From Bacteroidota bacterium (GTDB lineage Bacteria > Bacteroidota > Bacteroidia > Bacteroidales > Prolixibacteraceae): a DNA stretch of 26,215 nucleotides. Under the pieces are notes generated by a model. The model was not told the origin of the DNA. It searched no databases and saw only the letters and a program-made list of their open reading frames with translations. Made by a program: the position numbers and the translations under genes. This document shows, piece after piece, positions 22,253 to 26,215 of this stretch. Every line of letters begins with the position of its first letter. Position 1 is the stretch's first letter. The stretch lies in contig JAUYEQ010000517.1 of NCBI GenBank assembly GCA_030691295.1, forward strand, positions 1 through 26,215, written 5' to 3'.

Positions 22253-23607
22253 TTTCCACCTCCAATCGCGCGATACAAATCTAAGGTTACAAAGCTTTTC
22301 CCTTTTTGAATATTCGTTAATGCCAATTCTGCTTCGCGTGCAGATTTTTGGGCATTGATAACTTCCAGATAAGTGGCATATCCATAAGCATAAAGGTCGG
22401 TAGCCGTATTCACAGCTTTTTCCAGAATGTCCACTTCGTTCTTTCTGTTAACAATCTCCTGCTCTATTGCTGCCAGTTTATCCAGATTTGTTTGAACCTC
22501 GGAAATGCTTTGTTTAACCGTTTTTTCATAACTAAACCATGCTTGCCGTTGTTGCGATTGCTTAATCCGATAATTTCCTTTGAGCAAATTCTGTTGCAAA
22601 ATCGGGGCAAAAAGTCCATTCACCGATTCGAAGACGAACGAACCATTTTTCAATCTTGCAGCGTCGAACCCAATAACCGGTTGTATTTTAAGTGTTGGGA
22701 GGAAAGCTTTCCCTGCAGCTTTTAAATCAAAACCGGCCGCTTCCAGCAATAACGATGCTTCCATTACATCGGGGCGATTCTGTAAAAGCTGGAAAGGCAC
22801 TCCGGCACTCAAAATATCCGGTAATAATTGATTTTGGGTGATCTTTCCGCGAGCGACTGGCTGAGGTAATCGATTCAGGAGACGGTTCAGATAATTCTCG
22901 GAGGAAATAATCATTTGCTGAATACTGTTTTTTTGTGCCTGAGAATTGTACAACTGTGCTTCAAATTGCTGAACAGCCAAATCGGTAGCCTTACCAGCCT
23001 GTTTTTGTACGCGTACTATATCAAGAGCGGCCTTTTGCAACCGAATATTCTTTTCCATGATTTCAAGTTCAGAATCGAAAGCCAGCAATTCGTAATAAGC
23101 CTGTGAAACTTCAGAAATAATTGTAGTCTGAATCAATTGTTTTCCGCTCTGAGATGCCAATAAGCGTGCTTTGGCGGCTTTTTTTGAGTTACGCAGTTTC
23201 CCCCACAAATCAATTTCCCAGGAAGAGTTGACGTTGATGGAATAGTCAGACGACCATTCAGGCTTTTCTTTTGATTTGCCAAATGTTGCCGAAGTTCCAA
23301 TTTCGACCGTTGGATACAAAGTCACTCTGCTCATCTTGTAATACGCGTTTGCCATTTCAATCTGTTCAATCGCCATTTGGGTATCGTAGTTTCTCAACAA
23401 AGCCGTGTCAATTAACTGAATCAGGTCTTTATCCAGAAAATAAGTTTCCCAATTAAGGTCTGTTGCAGATACCGTATCGGCTTTCTGTCCATTAAAGGTT
23501 TCAGGTAAAGCAGATTTTGTCAGGGTTGTTTGTCTTGGCACTGAGCACGAAAAAACAGTGGCACAAACAATCAGACCAAGTGGTTTCAATATGTATTTAA
23601 ATTCCAT
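22249..23607 (-). CDS. RND efflux outer-membrane lipoprotein (OMF, NodT/TolC-like)
   Basis: A 452-residue outer-membrane channel of the NodT branch. The lipoprotein signal peptide ends TVFSC (Cys22). The body is alpha-helical and coiled-coil rich, with the two tandem OEP domains (about 60-240 and 265-450) and typical segments such as SVSWEID-like 'NSSWEIDLWGKLRNSKKAAKA', RPDVMEAS (residues ~280) and 'YATYLEVINAQKSAREAELAL'. It joins the RND pump to the outside of the cell. It starts 9 bp after the pump gene. The ending IGGGK lacks the final aromatic residue usual in relatives (GGGW), and an IS remnant starts exactly here. Confidence 0.93.
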   Translation of the reverse strand: MEFKYILKPLGLIVCATVFSCSVPRQTTLTKSALPETFNGQKADTVSATDLNWETYFLDKDLIQLIDTALLRNYDTQMAIEQIEMANAYYKMSRVTLYPTVEIGTSATFGKSKEKPEWSSDYSINVNSSWEIDLWGKLRNSKKAAKARLLASQSGKQLIQTTIISEVSQAYYELLAFDSELEIMEKNIRLQKAALDIVRVQKQAGKATDLAVQQFEAQLYNSQAQKNSIQQMIISSENYLNRLLNRLPQPVARGKITQNQLLPDILSAGVPFQLLQNRPDVMEASLLLEAAGFDLKAAGKAFLPTLKIQPVIGFDAARLKNGSFVFESVNGLFAPILQQNLLKGNYRIKQSQQRQAWFSYEKTVKQSISEVQTNLDKLAAIEQEIVNRKNEVDILEKAVNTATDLYAYGYATYLEVINAQKSAREAELALTNIQKGKSFVTLDLYRAIGGGK

Positions 23608-23616
23608 AATATTTCC

Positions 23617-26215
23617 CTAATTAAGTTTTTTTCGCCTTTTCTTTCCTACGTTTACGAAGATGACATACAATCCCGGAACCACGATCAGCCCGAAAATTGT
23701 ACCAGTCAACATACCACCTGCAGATGCAATTCCGATAGATTTATTGCCTAAAGCCCCTGCACCCGAAGCAAAGCATAATGGGATAAGGCCAGCGATAAAC
23801 GCAAATGAGGTCATCAAAATTGGGCGCAAGCGGGCTGCGGCTCCAATCTGTACTGCTTTAATTACCGACAAACCTTCTTTTTGTCGTTGAATGGCATATT
23901 CCACAATGAGTATCGCATTTTTTCCAATCAAGCCAATTAGCATGATCATGGCAACCTGTGCATAGATATTGTTTTCCAGTCCGGCGATTTTCAAAAACAG
24001 GAAGGATCCGAAGATTCCGGTTGGCAAGGATAGAAGCACAACCAAAGGAAGCAGAAAACTTTCATATTGTGCCGCGAGCAGTAAATAGACAAAAATTAGG
24101 CAGACAATAAAGACAAAAATGGTCTGATTCCCTGCCAGAATCTGTTCACGTGTCATTCCCGACCAACTGATATCGAATCCTTTAGGGAGTGCGGCTTTGG
24201 CAACTTTTTCTATTTCGCTGATTGCATCTCCACTACTATAGCCAGCCGAGGCATCTCCCGAAATGAGGGCTGAAGTGTACATGTTATAACTCGTAAGTTG
24301 TTCAGGTCCATACACCCGTTCAAGCTTTATGAAACTGGAATATGGAACCATCTCACCTTTATCATTTTTGACGTACAATTTCAGAATATCATCTGGATTT
24401 GCCCGATATTCAGGAGCCGCCTGCACCATTACACGGTACATCTGACCAAACCGGATGAAATTGGTTGAATACAAACTCCCAACTAACGTCTGAAGGTTAT
24501 TCATGGCATTCTCAACGGTAACACCTTTTTTTGCTGCCATTTCTTTATCGACGTGAATCATGTATTGTGGGAAAGATGCATCGAAATTGGTAAATGCGCT
24601 GCCAATCGCAGGTGATTGTTTCAGTGAATCAATAAACTGATTAACTGTTGCCGCAGTATTCTGAAGATTTCCAAGCCCGGTTTTATCAATTAGCCGCAAC
24701 TCAAAACCACTTGAATTACCGAAGCCGGGAACAGTTGGCGGAGGAAAGAATTCAATAGCTGCATCGGTAATATTGGTTGTTTTCTCTTTCAACCTCTCAA
24801 TTATTTCATCAACCGAGGCACTGCGGTTTGCCCACGATTTCAGGTTGATAATTGCCATCCCGTAGGAAGCACCCGGGGCTTCACTGATAATTGAATAACC
24901 AGTTAAGACCGACACATTCTCTACTTCAGGAATTTGTTTGGCTATTTTCTGAATCCCATCCAATACTTTATCGGTTCGGTCGAGTGTTGAACCGGGAGGT
25001 GTAACCACATTAACATATATGATACACTGATCTTCAGTCGGTATAAAACCGGAAGGTAGGATGGCACTGAGTCCCCAGGTACTTAGAAAGAAAAAGAGGA
25101 GTATCCCCCAGGTAACCATTTTTCGGCTTGCAATACGGCCAATCAATGCTTTATACTTACGTTCGGAAATGTTGTATTGAAAGTTGAACATTCGGAAGAA
25201 CCGGGATAGCCAATCTTTCTTCTTTCGGGTTGAATGTGATTGTTTCAACAGCATTGCGCACAAGGCCGGAGTCATGGTCAGTGCAACGATTCCTGATATC
25301 ACAATCGAAATTGCCAACGTGATAGAGAACTGGCGGTAGAAAACGCCGACCGGGCCAGACAGAAATGCCACCGGCACGAAAACAGCAGTCATAACCAGCG
25401 TGATTGCAATAATTGCAGGACTGATCTCTCGCATAGTTTCAACTGTGGCATGATGAGAATTCAACCCTTTTTCCTTCATTTTAACATGTACGGCTTCAAC
25501 TACAACAATGGCATTGTCAACCACGATCCCGATAGCCAGTACCAAGGCGAACAAGGTCAGTAGGTTAATCGAAAAACCAAATAAAAGCATAAATGCAAGC
25601 GCACCGACCAAAGCGACCGGAACGGCCAATACCGGTATAAGTGTTGACCGAAAATCCTGAAGAAAAAGAAAGACCACGATGAAAACTAAAATGAAAGCTT
25701 CGATCAGCGTACGGAGAACTGCACTCATCGAAGCGTTGATAAACCGAGAAACGTCGTAGGCATAATTGTATTCAATATTGGGGGGGAATGAAGTTTCTTT
25801 GAGCTCCTCCATTCTCTTTTTGATATTTTTGATTACATCTCGGGCATTTGAACCAGGTCTCTGTTTCAGCATGATAGACGCAGACGGGCGGCCTTCGGTC
25901 TTCGAAAGCATATCGTAACTAACAGTCCCAAACTCTACCGTAGCAATATCTTTCAGTTTCAGTATTTTGCCATCTGGATCGGCACGCAAAACAATATCCT
26001 CGTAGTCTTTTTTCTGGTTTACTTTTCCGGTGTACCTGAGGATGTACTGAACCGACTGTGGCGATTTTCCGGAACTTTCACCAGTTCGACCAGGTGCTGC
26101 CTCAACATTCTGGCTACGAAGCGCGGTAATTACTTCATCCGAAGAAATCTTATAGGCAAGCATACGTTCAGGTTTCAGCCAAACACGCATGGCGTATTCC
26201 CTGGCTCCCATAATG
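23617..26215 (-). CDS. RND efflux permease, HAE1/AcrB type (N-terminus outside window)
   Basis: Partial: 864 residues are seen from GAREYAMRVWL onward, which in AcrB lies after the first porter subdomain, so about 170-190 residues are missing beyond 26215; the codon before the apparent Met is Ile and the frame stays open. The visible part includes the porter domain, GSGPV-type loop and the membrane half with FALVLAIGIVVDNAIVVVE (the Asp pair of helix 4), IAITLVMTAVFVPVAFLSG, TPALCAMLL, the second porter half, and the final helices with GLIGKNAILIVEYA and GTIFGLIVVPGLYV. It uses proton flow to pump drugs, bile salts or other amphiphiles. A membrane-fusion protein is expected upstream. Confidence 0.94.
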   Translation of the reverse strand, partial: IMGAREYAMRVWLKPERMLAYKISSDEVITALRSQNVEAAPGRTGESSGKSPQSVQYILRYTGKVNQKKDYEDIVLRADPDGKILKLKDIATVEFGTVSYDMLSKTEGRPSASIMLKQRPGSNARDVIKNIKKRMEELKETSFPPNIEYNYAYDVSRFINASMSAVLRTLIEAFILVFIVVFLFLQDFRSTLIPVLAVPVALVGALAFMLLFGFSINLLTLFALVLAIGIVVDNAIVVVEAVHVKMKEKGLNSHHATVETMREISPAIIAITLVMTAVFVPVAFLSGPVGVFYRQFSITLAISIVISGIVALTMTPALCAMLLKQSHSTRKKKDWLSRFFRMFNFQYNISERKYKALIGRIASRKMVTWGILLFFFLSTWGLSAILPSGFIPTEDQCIIYVNVVTPPGSTLDRTDKVLDGIQKIAKQIPEVENVSVLTGYSIISEAPGASYGMAIINLKSWANRSASVDEIIERLKEKTTNITDAAIEFFPPPTVPGFGNSSGFELRLIDKTGLGNLQNTAATVNQFIDSLKQSPAIGSAFTNFDASFPQYMIHVDKEMAAKKGVTVENAMNNLQTLVGSLYSTNFIRFGQMYRVMVQAAPEYRANPDDILKLYVKNDKGEMVPYSSFIKLERVYGPEQLTSYNMYTSALISGDASAGYSSGDAISEIEKVAKAALPKGFDISWSGMTREQILAGNQTIFVFIVCLIFVYLLLAAQYESFLLPLVVLLSLPTGIFGSFLFLKIAGLENNIYAQVAMIMLIGLIGKNAILIVEYAIQRQKEGLSVIKAVQIGAAARLRPILMTSFAFIAGLIPLCFASGAGALGNKSIGIASAGGMLTGTIFGLIVVPGLYVIFVNVGKKRRKKLN

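Noticed and set aside
1..26215. CRISPR arrays, rRNA genes and phage structural genes
   Set aside because: No regularly spaced repeats, no rRNA-like conserved sequence and no phage-type proteins were seen in the window.

Overview
The window looks like the chromosome of a member of the Bacteroidota, probably order Marinilabiliales/Bacteroidales. The evidence is a DUF5687-type ABC permease, a four-helix-bundle 'suffix' protein remnant, TonB proteins ending in the Bacteroidota MPEFPGG/PKWKPG type of C-domain, a lamin-tail/FlgD-like secreted protein, few Shine-Dalgarno sites, and TAnnTTTG-type promoter boxes. No species can be named from the sequence alone.

Left part (1-9.8 kb), mostly core genes. 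A minus-strand group holds a DUF5687 permease, its ABC ATPase, a MNT-type nucleotidyltransferase and a YiiX-like lipoprotein peptidase. Next to it lie a decayed four-helix-bundle gene and a large secreted lamin-tail protein. Aspartate-semialdehyde dehydrogenase (asd) follows on the plus strand and has a disturbed 3' end. Then come two paralogous TonB genes on either side of hflX, each unit closed by its own hairpin terminator.

Middle part (9.9-16.0 kb), accessory. A truncated IS701-type transposase comes first, then tRNA-Ala(GGC) with promoter and terminator, and then a hipBA toxin-antitoxin pair. The hipBA control region carries four evenly placed inverted repeats. A purine-rich, gene-free stretch follows. 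After it is a minus-strand operon of an ArsR-type repressor, an aquaglyceroporin and a G3E (CobW-like) GTPase. A perfect 10-bp inverted repeat sits over the presumed arsR promoter. The set looks like a metalloid-response unit, perhaps for arsenite or antimonite; this is inferred.

Right part (16.3-22.0 kb). A small membrane protein gene precedes a compact plus-strand array: a one-TM protein, a TerB-like protein, YqaA-type and DedA-type VTT membrane proteins, a TerC-family protein, a UPF0114/YqhA-like protein and a zf-TFIIB zinc-ribbon protein. Genes overlap or are separated by 18-30 bp once the insertion is ignored. An intact 1.2-kb IS630-family element (TIRs, TA duplication, two-frame transposase with an A8 slippery site) has split the TerB gene. 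Removing the IS and one TA copy restores a 168-residue open frame. This array is the best candidate in the window for a poorly described system, probably for envelope or metal stress.

Right end (22.0-26.2 kb). An IS1182-like transposase remnant runs directly into the end of an outer-membrane efflux lipoprotein gene. Upstream of that gene is an RND pump of the HAE1/AcrB type, which continues past the window edge; the membrane-fusion partner is presumably further out.
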